Positions 1 to 10,779 are shown, numbered from the stretch's first letter. The stretch: 64,000 bases of DNA from Myotis daubentonii (GCF_963259705.1 NC_081844.1:16539715-16603714); one strand, 5' to 3'. Numbers and translations: made by a program. The notes: a model not told the origin generated them from the sequence alone.

Positions 1-394
1 AAATTGTTGTAATCATCCAACCAGATACTTACAGCAGCAGGATACATCTCATAAAAGCAGTGTTAGCCGAAAAAAGTAAAATGCAGAATAACATTCATAA
101 CACAATACCATTAATGAAAATTCAAAACACATGCTCACAACAATGCTCTATAATTTACAGGAACATACGCTATTTAAGGACCTGCAGCAAACACATGGAA
201 GCAGGCACCAGGAGGAGGGTTTGGCGTGGGCCCTGGGATGGAGGGGAAGGGAAAACTGGACACAGTCTTCATAATGATCTGTGCCCGTGAGGAGTGAGGG
301 GCCCGACTGGCGGAACCTGTGCTCACAACAGAGAAGGATAAAGCCGCCGTGAAAGCCAGAGGAGAACAGGCCTCAGGGCAGTGGGTGGGTGTGC
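1..394. other. Unique intergenic sequence, nothing recognised
   Basis: No convincing gene or repeat is visible. The short open frames lack any recognisable family and sit in AT-rich then GC-rich non-coding-looking sequence. Confidence 0.5.
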
Positions 395-775
395 AGTGCA
401 GGGGGTGGAGTTTGGCCAGAATTTGACTCTAAAATCAGTCACTTAATCTCTGTAAACTGGGAATGGTAATAACAATCTCTATATATAAAAGGCTAATATG
501 CAAAGTGTCCCTGAGGGAATTTGACCAGGAGATTGGGAGTTTGCTCGCTTGCTATGATGTGCACTGACCACCAGGGGGTGGGGTGGGATGAAGGGAGGCC
601 CCAGCCAGCAGCTGGAAGGCCCCGATCGGCCCTGATTGCTGGCCAGGCCTAGGGACCCTACCCATGCACGAATTTCATGCACTGGGCCTGTAGTAATAAT
701 AATAAAGGTAGTTATGACAATCATATTACATGTTCTAAAGTGACTGGCCCATAAGAGGTACCCAACAGTGACCTG
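395..775 (+). repeat. MIR SINE split by a Helitron
   Basis: The left part (to 475) reads like the MIR core: a 'cacttaatctctgtaaa' block followed by an AT-rich 'gggaatggtaataacaa'. The right part (from 694) resumes with 'taataataataaaggtagtt' and ends in a MIR-like tail with 'cataagaggtacccaacag'. The HeliBat copy at 476-693 interrupts it. MIR assignment is from remembered consensus. Confidence 0.55.
476..693 (+). mobile_element. HeliBat non-autonomous Helitron
   Basis: The element starts with TC followed by 'tatatataaaaggctaatatg', the HeliBat 5' end. It ends in 'ggcctgtag', a one-base variant of the HeliBat CTAG terminus. A short palindrome just inside the 3' end ('tgcacgaa' paired with 'ttcatgca', about 665-680) is the Helitron terminal hairpin. 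It lies between A (475) and T (694), the normal Helitron target, with no target duplication. There is no room for a Rep/helicase gene, so mobilisation was in trans. HeliBats are characteristic of vesper bats. Confidence 0.85.
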
Positions 776-804
776 CTTTCACACACATACAGAAGGAGAG
801 AGAG

Positions 805-860
805 TGGTATAATGAACCCCTCATCCAGGTTCAGTAATTGCCAACATGTGACCAATTGGG
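805..860 (+). repeat. L1M 3' UTR fragment
   Basis: 'ataatgaacccctcatccag' and the following 'caacatgtgaccaat' resemble an old L1 3' UTR block. The fragment is short, so the call is tentative. Confidence 0.4.
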
Positions 861-892
861 GGATTTACTGATAGAAGGGACCATAGATAAGA

Positions 893-1135
893 ATAACAAT
901 GATGTCCTACATTTGTATAGAATATTAAGTCCTATACACCAACATCTTTTACATACAGTATTTCATACAGTTTTGACAACAACCCATGAAGTAGATATCG
1001 TTATTCCCGTTTTAGAGATGAAAAGACTGAGGCTTAGTGCAGTAAAGTGACTTGTCTGAGATTGTCTGCCAGGTACGGGCCCTGGGTGTCTGGCTTCCAG
1101 TCTAGCCTCTCTTTCTGCCCCATGCACTGTGACAG
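893..1135 (-). repeat. MIR SINE, reverse orientation
   Basis: Reverse-MIR blocks appear in order: 'acaacccatgaagtagatat', 'cccgttttagagatgaaaag', 'actgaggctta', then 'aagtgacttgtctgag'. This is the reverse complement of the MIR 'cctcagtttcctcatctgta' core. Confidence 0.75.
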
Positions 1136-2277
1136 AACGGCGATGGTCAGTCCCACCCTGACCTCTCATTTAGTGGGGTGGTCTTGGATGAGTCCCCCCA
1201 CTGCTGAGCCTTGCCCCTAGCTGATCCTCGAGAGGCCCCTCCTTGGCCTGGGGAATTACCGTGCATCTGCCCGGCCCCTCTTAGAGCTCAGTGCCATCCC
1301 TCCCGGGTGTGTCCTACTTAAGGGGAAGTGGAGCAGTTCAGAAACAACCCAGAAAGCAGACACGCAGCCCACGCCACCCTGCAGTCCCCACTCCAGGGCC
1401 CAGGTCTGGCTCCGGGCCACTGGCCGGAGAAGGGAGCCCCAGGAGGTGGCAGTGGTGGTGGGTGGGCTAAGAGAGAGGCCCCCAGACCCGGTGGGTTCTG
1501 CCTAGAGCTGTGTGGCAGCTGGGACAGGAGGCCTGGGCTCACGGAGGCCGAGAAGAAACCAAGGAGGGTTCTGCAGCTCCCTCAGGGTACATGCAGCTCC
1601 CAGTCAGCGCCAAGACCAGCTTCTAGAAACAGTCTCTCTTTTTTTAACCACCTTTCCCCCCATGGTGACCCACTTTTGTAGCGGAGGCCCCACGGCACTC
1701 TGGCCATCTCTGAGTCTTTTTTCTGAAGGACGGGCTCCTTAGTTGGTCCTCGCTCCCACACTGTGGTTGGGAGGCCTGAGTCAGGGACACCCCACGTCTT
1801 CCCGGGTGGCGAGGCCCTCCCTGGGGGGTAGGGTCATAAAATAAGTGCCCCGGGCTCCTGGAGCCACCATTCTCTCCCTGTGGCCGGAGGCCTGGCTCGG
1901 TTTCAGAGACACAATGGGAACTTCTGCTCCCGCGTCTCAGCCACCGGGCATGGGCCTCCCGTAGGTGCCCACGAGAGAGAGGGAGCAATGGACAAGGAGA
2001 TGGTGGCGGCAGCCAGAGAGTCACTGTCCAAGGGACAGTCAGCATCTAAGCACTGACCACTCCCTCAACACCAGCTTTGAGCATGCGGGGGTGCTCGGGG
2101 AGCTTTTGGGGGAGCAGGGGGCTCTTTGGGGGGAGTTGGGAGTGTGCCCTTGGGAGCAGATGTAGAGAACCCCTGTTTTGTGACTGGTATGGACAGGGAA
2201 TACTGACACGCAGCAGCAGCATGGCCACGGCACTGCCCGCGGGGACTTACACTTCAGTTGTATACACAGATGCTAAT
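1136..2277. other. GC-rich unique intergenic sequence
   Basis: No gene, RNA gene or clear repeat is recognised. Short open frames on both strands overlap each other and reflect GC content. Confidence 0.5.
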
Positions 2278-2353
2278 GCACCGCACACACAGACATGCCC
2301 ACACGCCCACACAGATCACACACACATACACACACACCCACACACACACCCCG
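2278..2353. repeat. Imperfect (CA)n microsatellite
   Basis: A CA-rich stretch interrupted by g and t bases; its shadow frames read as His/Thr or Cys/Val repeats. Confidence 0.8.
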
Positions 2354-3050
2354 AGGCCATGAAGGACCACTGAGCACCGGGTGCTGTAGATGGCAGTGAG
2401 CTGTTCTGAGGAGAGTAGTCCAGTTGGCACAAATGGAGCAGGTTTACGGCGGGAGTAGCGTTTGTGTTTGTGCTCGGCGCGTAGGGACGTGCAGGGCCGC
2501 ATCCGGGCAGGAGCAGCCTGATGGAGGGTGGGGACTCCCATGAGCCTTGTTTGCTCAGAGGACCCCGCAGGACACCCACCCTCGTGGGTGGCAGCATCCA
2601 CCGTAGTCCTCTCGAGGTGGCTGCAGAGTGCCCGGCTGTGGGGGGTGAGGTGGGGTGGGGGGAAGCAGGCAGAACGGCTGTTCCAGACCAGGGAGCCTGG
2701 GAGACCCTGGGCTGTGGCTGTGGTCACACTGTGGCTAGTCTGCGTACGGGGGATGGTTCTGAACGATCTAGTCCAGCCACGGGTGGGAGGGAGACCTGGG
2801 CCCTGTGGAGGCTTCTGTGGGACCAGCAGGGCCTCAGTCCCCTGGGTGGCGTGACCCCAAACGCCTCCCCCAGCTTCTGCCCTTCCCTGTGCCTTTGGCT
2901 CCTTGGCCTTTTCCTCTGAAGGGAGACAGCGATGCTGCATCTCTTATGGTTGTTGCGGAGATTAAAGATTAAACAAGGAGGGCACCTCCCTTCCTAACAT
3001 GGGGCCGGCTCTCCGCGGGCATCTGGTGGTGAGAGCTCTTCCGTTACAGC
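2354..3050. other. GC-rich unique intergenic sequence
   Basis: Nothing is recognised except a MIR-like tail near 2940-2985. A 228-codon minus frame here has no family resemblance and runs through the CA repeat, so it is not called as a gene. Confidence 0.45.
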
Positions 3051-3059
3051 TTCCTTTGT

Positions 3060-3275
3060 CGTCCGGCTAATGCCTGTACTCCCCTGACGTTCAGACTGGG
3101 GCCTCTGGGCTCCGGCCCGCCCTGGGCACACCTGTGACATGGCCTCAAGGAGATGCGCCACCCGCACGAGGTCTCCCCACAGGAGCAGGGCCTGTGGCTT
3201 ATTTGTTGTCTTATCCCCAGCACCTTGTGGGAGAGGCTCACGGATGTTTCTGAATGAATGAATGGAAATGTGGAA
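3060..3275 (+). repeat. L2 LINE 3' end
   Basis: It ends with 'ttatccccagcaccttgtgg' and then 'tgaatgaatgaatgg', the L2 3' terminal layout with its TGAA repeat. Confidence 0.55.
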
Positions 3276-3539
3276 GTGCTTTGTAAACTGGTCAGAACTT
3301 ACAAAAGTTACTTACATGCTTCTCCAGAGAGTAAGCCTAGGGCAAACACAGATGAAGTAACAGCCTGATTCAAGGCCAAGACCAGACGGGAGCCTGGCCT
3401 GCAGGATGATTGGGGTGGGGTCGTGTGGGGCCACACCTGCCAGCACCCTCTCCTCTGCAGCCCCTCAGCCAGCCCACTGCCAGGCCCCCTGGCACCACAG
3501 GAGACAGCCCTGAGCAATACCACCATCCTCTTTTCACAG

Positions 3540-4110
3540 GAAATTTCCATTTCCTCCTGATGATAAAACCAATCATTGTAAAACACTCAAACTTCAAACA
3601 GGAAGGAGATATTGAACACCAGAGGCCCAGCGCACGATTAAATCATGTGCGTGTAGGGTCTCATAGGCCTAACCTGCCATCAGGGCCATGGCTGCTGCCC
3701 CACGACGCCTCGCACCATGCCCCCTCCGCGGACGCTGCCGGCACGGGAGCCGCTGCAATGGCGTCACGACCACAGGCCTTTTATGATATAGATATTTAAC
3801 CCAAAAAGTAAAAAAAAAAACAACCCTTCTATCCATCCCCTTGCGCGGTGAGATAGCTGGGGGTGTCCTTACAGATGCTTTTCTGGTTCATCCACTGCCT
3901 TTATTTATGTTAGAAAAGCAGGATCCTACTAAGCATAGCCCTGCAACTTCCTGCCTTACCTAACAAGACACTGCGGACATTGTGGGGTGTTCTTTAAGCT
4001 GCACCGCATTCTGTTTTAATGGCCATGTAATATTCTGTGATATGCAGGAGACACCACACATTTAACCCCCCCCCCCCCAATGGGCCTCTGACTGCTCTAA
4101 ATGGAAACTG
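3540..4110 (+). repeat. L1M 3' UTR remnant split by a Helitron
   Basis: Blocks such as 'gatcctactaagcatagccc', 'ggacattgtggggtg' and 'ttttaatggccatgtaatat' followed by 'tctgtgatatgcaggag' match the old L1 3' UTR pattern ending in 'atttaacc'. The HeliBat at 3619-3792 interrupts it. An 11-C run follows at about 4068-4078. Confidence 0.6.
3619..3792 (-). mobile_element. HeliBat Helitron, short copy, reverse
   Basis: In + orientation it begins 'ccagaggcccagcgcacg' (HeliBat 3' terminus, CTAG mutated to CCAG). It ends 'ccttttatgatataga', the reverse complement of the TC-start 5' end. It is flanked by A (3618) and T (3793), the normal Helitron AT target. The GC-rich interior has no open coding function. 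Confidence 0.75.
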
Positions 4111-4985
4111 CATTTTGAAGGCGGCCTGAGTGGTGAGACCCACGGTCCACTGAGGAAGGCATGATGCTTTTCTTCCTTCCTCCATCTTTCTCCTGGTGTT
4201 GCCTGATGAAGTGGCAAAACCAGCTCTTCCCCCCTCTCCATCCTGTCCCCTGCTGCTCTCCCAGAGGGTGCCCCCGCAGCCCCTAGCACGCCCACTCACC
4301 TCTCTTGCTTTCTCAGCCTGGGGCTGGCTGTCTTCCCTCACCTGGGTCTGGCACCCACCTGTTAGCTTAGCTTGGGGTTCAGCAGTGGAGGGTCTTGGTA
4401 TTCACCTGGGGCCTGGGGGGGCAGGTTGCTGGGTCAGGGCGAGCAGTGAGCTCTCCAGGGTGAGAGGAGGTGAGGGAGCTGGTCAGTTTGCAGGAGTGAT
4501 GGCCACTAGATGGGCAGGTCATTTTCTCCCCAGAGAGGGGCAGTCAGGGAGGACAGAAGCTGCTGTTGGTTGTGGCTTTCTGCGATGTTGGACGATGCAA
4601 ATGAGTCCTTTGGTGACTATGAATATTCATCAGGAGCTCTCCTTTCTGAACTGTGGAAATTCCTCCAGGCTTGCTAATGAGCAGGCAAAGAGTGGGGTGC
4701 AGGTCCTTCTTCACCCTGCCTTTCCCCTCCCCAGCCTCCTCTCGCCCCTCCTCACCCGGGGAGTATGGCAGAGGCAGAGCCAGGGAACAAGGCTCCAGGC
4801 TCTATGTTTCATTCCCAGTTTTGGGGGGTTTGGTCTGATCTGTCTGGGCTTTGAATTTCTCCCTGTTCTCTTTTTCTCCTAACAAAACTGTGAGCAAGGG
4901 CACCTCTAACCAAGGCCCCCTCTAGGAAGGAGGGGGCAGAAGCACTGGAGACTCACAGGGAGCTGGGTGGAGTCCTAGGCACTGC
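4111..4985. other. Unique intergenic sequence
   Basis: No gene is recognised. The segment 4590-4690 has several ATTCAT, TAATGA and ATGAATAT words in an otherwise GC-rich context, which could be a regulatory island, but this cannot be shown from one sequence. Confidence 0.4.
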
Positions 4986-5110
4986 TTAACCAGATGGGGA
5001 AACGGAGGCTAAAACCGTAAATGGCTTGCCCAGGTCATAATGGCACTTAAGTGACAGAATCAGGGTTAAACCCACGCATTGTGGCTTGGAGTCTTGACAT
5101 CTTACCTCCT
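4986..5110 (-). repeat. MIR fragment, reverse
   Basis: 'ccagatggggaaacggaggc', 'ggcttgcccaggtcat' and 'gacagaatcagggtt' are in reverse-MIR order. Confidence 0.65.
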
Positions 5111-5659
5111 CACTCAGCCCTGAGGCCAGATGGGTCCACTTGCTGAGCCCCACAGCCAGTGAATCCCATCTTGGAATCTTTATGTATCTGGGTCTCATCC
5201 ACTTCTCCCACCCAGGAAGGCTGCCTGGTGTCCTGCAGCCCAGGGCACCTCTGCTTCCTGAGCCCCTTGCCACCCTTCATGGCTAAACATTGGGTGGGAC
5301 CATGTATTATGCACCCAGAGGTGCAGGGGGACCTACATTCTGAATCAAACCAGGGCATGAGCCCTGGTTACTATGGCCATCTTGTAGGGACCATTGGAAA
5401 GAATGGGTGAAATCAGGACTGTCCTGGAGAGCGTAGCCAACAGAAAACACGTGGGCATGGATTCTGTCCCAGAATGAGACAGAGGGGAATTGCAGAGGTC
5501 ATCTCTAGGCCAACGGATTTAAGCCCCTCCCCCTTTTTTACAGCCACCAAAACTTTTTTTCAAGTAAATCGTACTCGAAGCCTTTTAAATAAAAGAGACA
5601 AAAGCAAGGTTGCCAGGTGCAGGATGAGGGGAGAGGTCCAAGTGCCATTGCTAACTCCC

Positions 5660-5775
5660 TCTCTGGTCTCCTGAGCTCTCTCATTACACAAACAAAGAAA
5701 CAGAGGCCACGAGAGGGACAGGATTTGCTGGAAGTCACATGGCTCAGTAGTAGCGGAAACAGAATTAGAAGTCAT
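5660..5775 (-). repeat. MIR fragment, reverse
   Basis: 'aaagaaacagaggcca', 'ggaagtcacatggctcagta' and 'agaattagaagtcat' follow reverse-MIR order. Confidence 0.6.
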
Positions 5776-6060
5776 GTTTCAGGTGCCTCTGGGGGGCCCT
5801 CTGCTGTCCATGCTGAGCACCTCTGCTTCCCACCCTGCGCCTTCCGAGGCTCCTTCCCAGTTTGGGGCCCTTCCCTGTTGTCCTCCTTTCTTCCAGGGTT
5901 TCAGGGGGAATTCCATTTGAAGCTCCTTCATGGGGCCCTTGAGCACTCGGGGATGAACACGAGTAAATAAGAGGATGTGCAACTGGCACAAAAGGAGGAA
6001 GGACACATAACTCCCAGGGAGGACCTGCAGCTCCTCGCTGCCTCTGGGCTTGGCTGAGCC

Positions 6061-6484
6061 ACGGAGGGCAGACGGGATTGGTCAGCTGGGACTGAGGGGA
6101 GCTGTGGAGGGCAGGCGGGATTGGTCAGCTGGGACTGAGGGGAGCTGTGGAGTGCAGGCGGGATTGGTCAGCTGGGACTGAGGGGAGCTGTGGAGGGCAG
6201 GCGGGATTGGTCAGCTGGGACTGAGGGGAGCTGTGGAGGGCAGGCGGGATTGGTCAGCTGGGACTGAGGGGAGCTGTGGAGTGCAGGCGGGATTGGTCAG
6301 CTGGGACTGAGGGGAGCTGTGGAGGGCAGGCGGGATTGGTCAGCTGGGACTGAGGGGAGCTGTGGAGTGCAGGCGGGATTGGTCAGCTGGGACTGAGGGG
6401 AGCTATGGAGGGCAGGTGGGAATGGTCAGGTGGGACTGTGGGGAGCTGTGGAGGGCAGGCGGGATTGGTCAGCTGGGACTGAGG
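6061..6484. repeat. 43-bp minisatellite, 10 copies
   Basis: The unit 'gattggtcagctgggact...' restarts at 6076, 6119, 6162, 6205, 6248, 6291, 6334, 6377, 6420 and 6463, exactly every 43 bases. Copies differ mainly at one site (gagGgcagg or gagTgcagg), with the copy at 6420 most diverged. No open frame of interest; 43 is not a multiple of 3. Confidence 0.95.
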
Positions 6485-7088
6485 TGTTCTGGTGCCTCCA
6501 TCTCCTGGCTTACCTGGGCGAATGAGCAGTGCCACTCAGTGCCTTGGCTTCCTCACCAGGAGCACAGGTGGTATTCTCACCTTTCTTTCCTGCCTTGTGA
6601 AGGTGTTGGGAGGTGAGTTGTCATTTGTAGTCATATCATGGGGGTCCAAACAGAGCACAACAAATGTGTCTGGACCTATTGCCTGCACCTCCTGAAGTAA
6701 AGGGCAGAGCGCAACACAACGTGGGAGGGGGTTGTCCCCACCCCTGGAGGAGTTGCCGAGACAGGACCTGGGGCTGTCCAGAGAAGTGGACAGCCTGTGG
6801 TTGCATAGGCTGAACATGGAGGCAGGTGGAGTAGATCAAAAGTCTTTCCCAAGCTGACGTGACATGGGGCCACACGTGTAGCCTAAGTGGGCAGTACTGC
6901 CAAGCCTCCCTCAGCAAAGGGGGTGCAGCCCCTTTCAGTGCCCTGGTGCTTGGTGGTGAGTAGCCCAGTGACCTTCTCACAGTCCAGCTTCCCACGGCCC
7001 TCACAGAGTGCCTCCAAGCAGAGGCTCCTGTGCAGCAAGACACAGCATTAAATATCATCGAATGCATTTAACGGACTACACCCCTACA
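6485..7088. other. Unique intergenic sequence
   Basis: Nothing recognised on either strand. Confidence 0.45.
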
Positions 7089-7089
7089 C

Positions 7090-7205
7090 AAAGTCATTTG
7101 TTTCTATAGAAACTGAGTGTCTGGACTCACCCAGCTGTGTGACATTGCCTGTCATTGTCTCTCCCTGAACCTCAGTTTATTCATCTGTAAAATGGGAGGG
7201 TAGGA
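7090..7205 (+). repeat. MIR SINE fragment
   Basis: 'cagctgtgtgacattgcctg' and 'cctcagtttattcatctgta' followed by 'aaatggga' are the MIR core in forward order. Confidence 0.7.
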
Positions 7206-7491
7206 GTGATGCGAGGTGGGGGTCTCATTATCTCTAAGGATATCCCAGTTCAAAGCCAATGTTTCAAGGCTGATAATCCTTGCCACTTGCTGAAGTGCCC
7301 CTGCTGCTCTGGTGGTGCAGCAGTTCTCCACACTCTAGATTCCAAGGCAGCTCCACCTTTACCTTTTTCCTAAGACTCTGCTGAGACGTTGCTGGTGGCT
7401 GGTGCTGAAGTGGTGCCCAAACCCCACTCTACAGTTCTGCATGGCCTTTCAAAGTCACGTCTTCCCTCTCAGGTGGAGATGTCATGCTCTT

Positions 7492-7756
7492 TCATTATCC
7501 ATCCTTCCTTCCTTCCATCCATCCATCCATCCATCCATCCACTCATCCATCTATCCATCCATCCATCCATCCATCCATGTACCCATCCATCTGTCCACCC
7601 ATTTATCCTCCATTTATCCATTCACCCATTTATCCTCCATTTATCCATCCATCCATCCATCCTACCCATCATCCATCCATCCATCTATCCATCCATCCAT
7701 CCATCCATCCATCCATCCATCCATCCATCCATTATCCATCCACCCACCCACCCATC
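7492..7756. repeat. (ATCC)n microsatellite array
   Basis: About 265 bases of ATCC units with scattered variants (ATTT, ACCC, TTCC). All three + frames are open and read as His-Pro-Ser-Ile repeats of no coding meaning. The array directly adjoins the 3' end of a reverse L2 copy. Confidence 0.95.
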
Positions 7757-7884
7757 CTAAAAGTGATGATTTGGAGCGCCCATTATGGACCAAGTACTCT
7801 TCCAGGTGCTAGACATACAGGAATGAGCATGCATAGCTCCTGCATCCAGACACTTGCTGCACAGCAAATGGTAATATATAGAAA

Positions 7885-8055
7885 CTATAATACAACAGGA
7901 CAGGGTTTTGGAGTTAGCCTTAGACTTGATTTCTGCCTCCACCACTCACTTAATAGTTGGCTGTGTAATTTTGGGTGAGTTACTTAACTTTTCTGAATCT
8001 ATTTCATCATTTGTAAAGTAGAGATAATAAAACTGGGAATATTGAAGGTAGGGCC
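7885..8055 (+). repeat. MIR SINE
   Basis: 'ttggctgtgtaattttgggt', 'gagttacttaacttttctga' and 'catttgtaaagtagagataa' are the MIR core. It lies between two pieces of the reverse L2, so it probably inserted there. Confidence 0.65.
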
Positions 8056-8187
8056 TGATCTCAATAAATAATATTCTTCTCGCTCCATAAAAGAGGTACA
8101 AAAATGTGGCCTACAATACAGGACAGGGAGAGCTCCCTGAAGCCTGACAGCCTCAAGGAAGGCCTCTCACAATAACTGACATTTGAG

Positions 8188-8645
8188 CCTGGCCAGCGTG
8201 GCTCCGTGGTTGAGAGTTGACCTATGAACTAGGACAATGATGGCGAACCTTTTGAGCTCGGCGTGTCAGCATTTTGAAAAACCCTACCTTAACTCTGGTG
8301 CCGTGTCACATATAGAAATTTTTTGATATTTGCAACCATAGTAAAACAAAGACTTATATTTTTGATATTTATTTTATATATTTAAATGCCATTTAACAAA
8401 GAAAAATCAACCAAAAAAATGAGTTCACGTGTCACCTCTGACACGCGTGTCATAGGTTCGCCATCACTGAACTAGGAGGTCAGGGTTTGATTCCTGGTCA
8501 GGGCACATGCCCAGGTTGCTGGCTTGATCCCCAGTGTGGGGCGTGCAGGAGGCAGCCAATCAATGATTCTCTCTCATCATTGATGTTTCTCTCTCTTTCT
8601 CACTCTCCCTCCCTCTCTGAAATCAATAAAAAAATATATAAAAAG
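8188..8645 (+). mobile_element. Ves SINE interrupted by a hAT element
   Basis: The tRNA-like head starts 'cctggccagcgtggctccgt' and the B-box-like 'ggtttgattcctggtcaggg' follows the hAT insertion. The body has 'caatcaatgattctctctca' and the tail 'aaatcaataaaaaa'. A 17-base target duplication flanks it (8171-8187 and 8646-8662, two mismatches). Removing the hAT at 8235-8469 and one copy of its 8-bp duplication leaves a SINE of normal length. Ves SINEs are a bat-specific family transcribed by Pol III. Confidence 0.93.
8235..8469. mobile_element. Non-autonomous hAT transposon (235 bp)
   Basis: Terminal inverted repeats are CAATGATGGCGAACC at the left and CAGTGATGGCGAACC at the right (inverted). 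It is flanked by a perfect 8-bp target duplication AACTAGGA (8227-8234 and 8470-8477), the hallmark of hAT transposition. The AT-rich interior has no transposase. It sits inside the Ves SINE and is therefore younger. Confidence 0.93.
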
Positions 8646-8892
8646 AATAACCGACATCTGAGAGAAGCGCCAAAGCGAAGGAGATTGCCGTTTGACCCTA
8701 GAAGAGAGTGCAGGGAATGTGCAGGTGTCACCACACAGTGAGGAGTAAGCTTGACCAGGGACTGTGGTGAGCACGGTGGGAGGAAAGTGGAGAGGATGCT
8801 GGAACCGGTGCGGGAGGCATTGGCTGCAGGCCCCCGAGGGAACCTTGGTTCTGGAGCCCATGGAGGGTTTTGATGCAGAAGAGGAGACATGG

Positions 8893-10095
8893 CTCCTTGG
8901 TACCCAGGGCAGAGCTAGGCCCCTGGCCCCTTGGTGACTAAACCATGAGCTTCCCCTTAGATCCACAATCAGGATCTGATGATGAGATCGCCCTGGGAGG
9001 CCCCCATCCAGTGTTGGACTAGCTGAGTGACCTTGGGTGAGTCCCTTATGGGTAAAGACAGGGGCTTGGATAGAGCCATTCCTCCAGCATTGAGCTCCTT
9101 CATTAGCAGCTTTTCTCCAGTCTCTTTCCTGCCTGTGTCTTTGGATCTTTGCTCCTGCCCTCTGCCTCCCTCCCTGCCTTCTCTGCCAGCTGACATGCTC
9201 TCTGTCCTGCTGCACCAAAGCGGAGGGGACGAGGGGGTCACACCTCCTTCCTGGTGCAGTTCATCCCAGATTTGCGGTTTGGAAACTACTGACCGTGAAG
9301 GTGACCCAGCTTTGCCGCTGTCTGTGAGCTGAAATGGCACGGTCTCTCTTCCCTCTGGGGCTGGGAAGGCACTGGGTGGGACAGGGGCCCCTCCCCAAGC
9401 CCCCATCGCCATCTGGTCGGGTCAGAGACTGCCCAGCAACTAGGAGCTGGGGGGGTTGCACTGGCCCACAGGCCCTCTGGACCCTGACAGGGCAGCCAGG
9501 GAGGAGAGAGGAGCCCCTTCCCCGAGTGGGAGCAGTTGGTCAGTGGCTCCCATCAGAAGCAAAGCCCTGCTCCCGGGGGAGGGTGGGTGGGTCTGGCAGG
9601 CAGAGTCTTCCAAGCTGGAGCCTCTGACTGGAAATCTCCCATGGCTGGGGGGGGGGGGGGGGAGACGAGGGATGTGTGTCCCCATATCTTTTATCCCATC
9701 TGGACAGAGCAGGTCAGATAGACTAGCTTGCTGTATGGGAGGAGCCTGGCCACGATGGGTCATTAAAGGTTACATGGAGCACTTCCCGCCCCCAATGTCT
9801 CTCCTATTGCAGCCCAAGCCCCCCACTAACATTAACTACTCCTGGCAGAGGCCAACCATGACATGACATCAGTCCACACTTTTGTGGAGAGCCGGCTGAG
9901 AGTTTCGGAGGTCTCAGGAGAAGGGAACAGGGACCAGACAGCCTCCTGACCACGCTCCATGCCCGCAGCCACCAGGAGGTCCTCTGCATCCGGCCAGCCT
10001 GGGAGGCAACGGATGGGGAGTGGATTCACCTGGGGCTGAACCCAGGCGAGGCCCCAATAGTGTGGGAGTGAGGGGCCACGGAGCCAGGCCAGACC
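8893..10095. other. Unique intergenic sequence
   Basis: No gene is recognised. It contains a 16-base G run at 9647-9662 and a MIR-like scrap at 9025-9050. Confidence 0.45.
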
Positions 10096-10097
10096 TG

Positions 10098-10250
10098 GGG
10101 TCATGACCGGCTCCCTTGCTTCCTAGCCGGGTTTAGGCAGGTCACCTCCCCTCTCCAACCCCAGTTCCTTCATCTGTAAGGTGGAGGGTTGTGAGGAATA
10201 AAGGCGAGAACCGGGAGCATTTAGGATAGTGACCGCCACACCGTGAATAC
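10098..10250 (+). repeat. MIR SINE fragment
   Basis: 'ggtttaggcaggtcacctcc' and 'ccagttccttcatctgtaag' are followed by 'gttgtgaggaataaa', the MIR core order. Confidence 0.65.
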
Positions 10251-10779
10251 ACAGAGGAACAAGGAATCTTGTACCAACCACAGGGGGGGCCCCAGCCCCA
10301 TGTCACACAAAGGTCCTATCTTCCCGTCTGCTTGTTCCTTCTGACCGCCCATCAGCCCATCCTTCTTACTAAGCTTCTTTTTATCGACGCCTGTTCTTTC
10401 GCTCCATCGCTCAGCTCATCTCTCTATCTCTGGCCGCTGTCATGTCAGCCTATCTTGTTCTAATCTCCTGATCTCTGCCTGTCTCCATCCCTCCCCGGGC
10501 CTTCCATTTCCATCCTCCCTCCTGGATCTGGCTACCTCCTTGCCATCTGTTTGGCAGTCCTGGCAAATACTCGGTGTCTCCCGCCCCTGCCCTCACTATC
10601 CCCCCTCTCCATAGCCCTCCCCTGGGACCTCCCTGGCTGAGCATCCCTGACCCCATCTCCCTCCTTCCCTCCAGAAGTCTCTTCCCGGCACTGGGCTCCC
10701 CCACCAGGGTAGGTTAGGGGACAGAGTGGAGCAATGCAGGCAGATGAGGGCAGAACGCAGTCTCCCAGGCGAGGGCCAG
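10251..10779. other. Unique intergenic sequence, pyrimidine-rich
   Basis: A C/T-rich stretch with no recognisable gene or repeat. Confidence 0.4.

Larger units (their letters stand above)
7760..8890 (-). repeat. L2 LINE remnant, reverse, with nested insertions
   Basis: L2 pieces in reverse order are: 'ccaagtactcttccaggtgc' with 'tagacatacaggaatgag' (near 7790-7835); 'gaaggcctctcacaataact' with 'gacatttgag' (8158-8187); 'gagaagcgcc' onward (8663); and 'ggagggttttgatgcagaag' with 'aggagacatgg' (about 8863-8892). A MIR, a Ves SINE and a hAT interrupt it. Confidence 0.6.

Noticed and set aside
2254..2940. 228-codon minus frame
   Set aside because: It reads through a CA microsatellite, has no recognisable domain and is surrounded by equally long random frames in GC-rich DNA.
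6061..6484. Possible CRISPR-like array
   Set aside because: Units are head-to-tail 43-mers without unique spacers, in a mammalian genome; it is a minisatellite.
7389..7978. 123-, 136- and 164-codon frames with His-Pro-Ser-Ile repeats
   Set aside because: Products of the (ATCC)n array, which is open in all frames.
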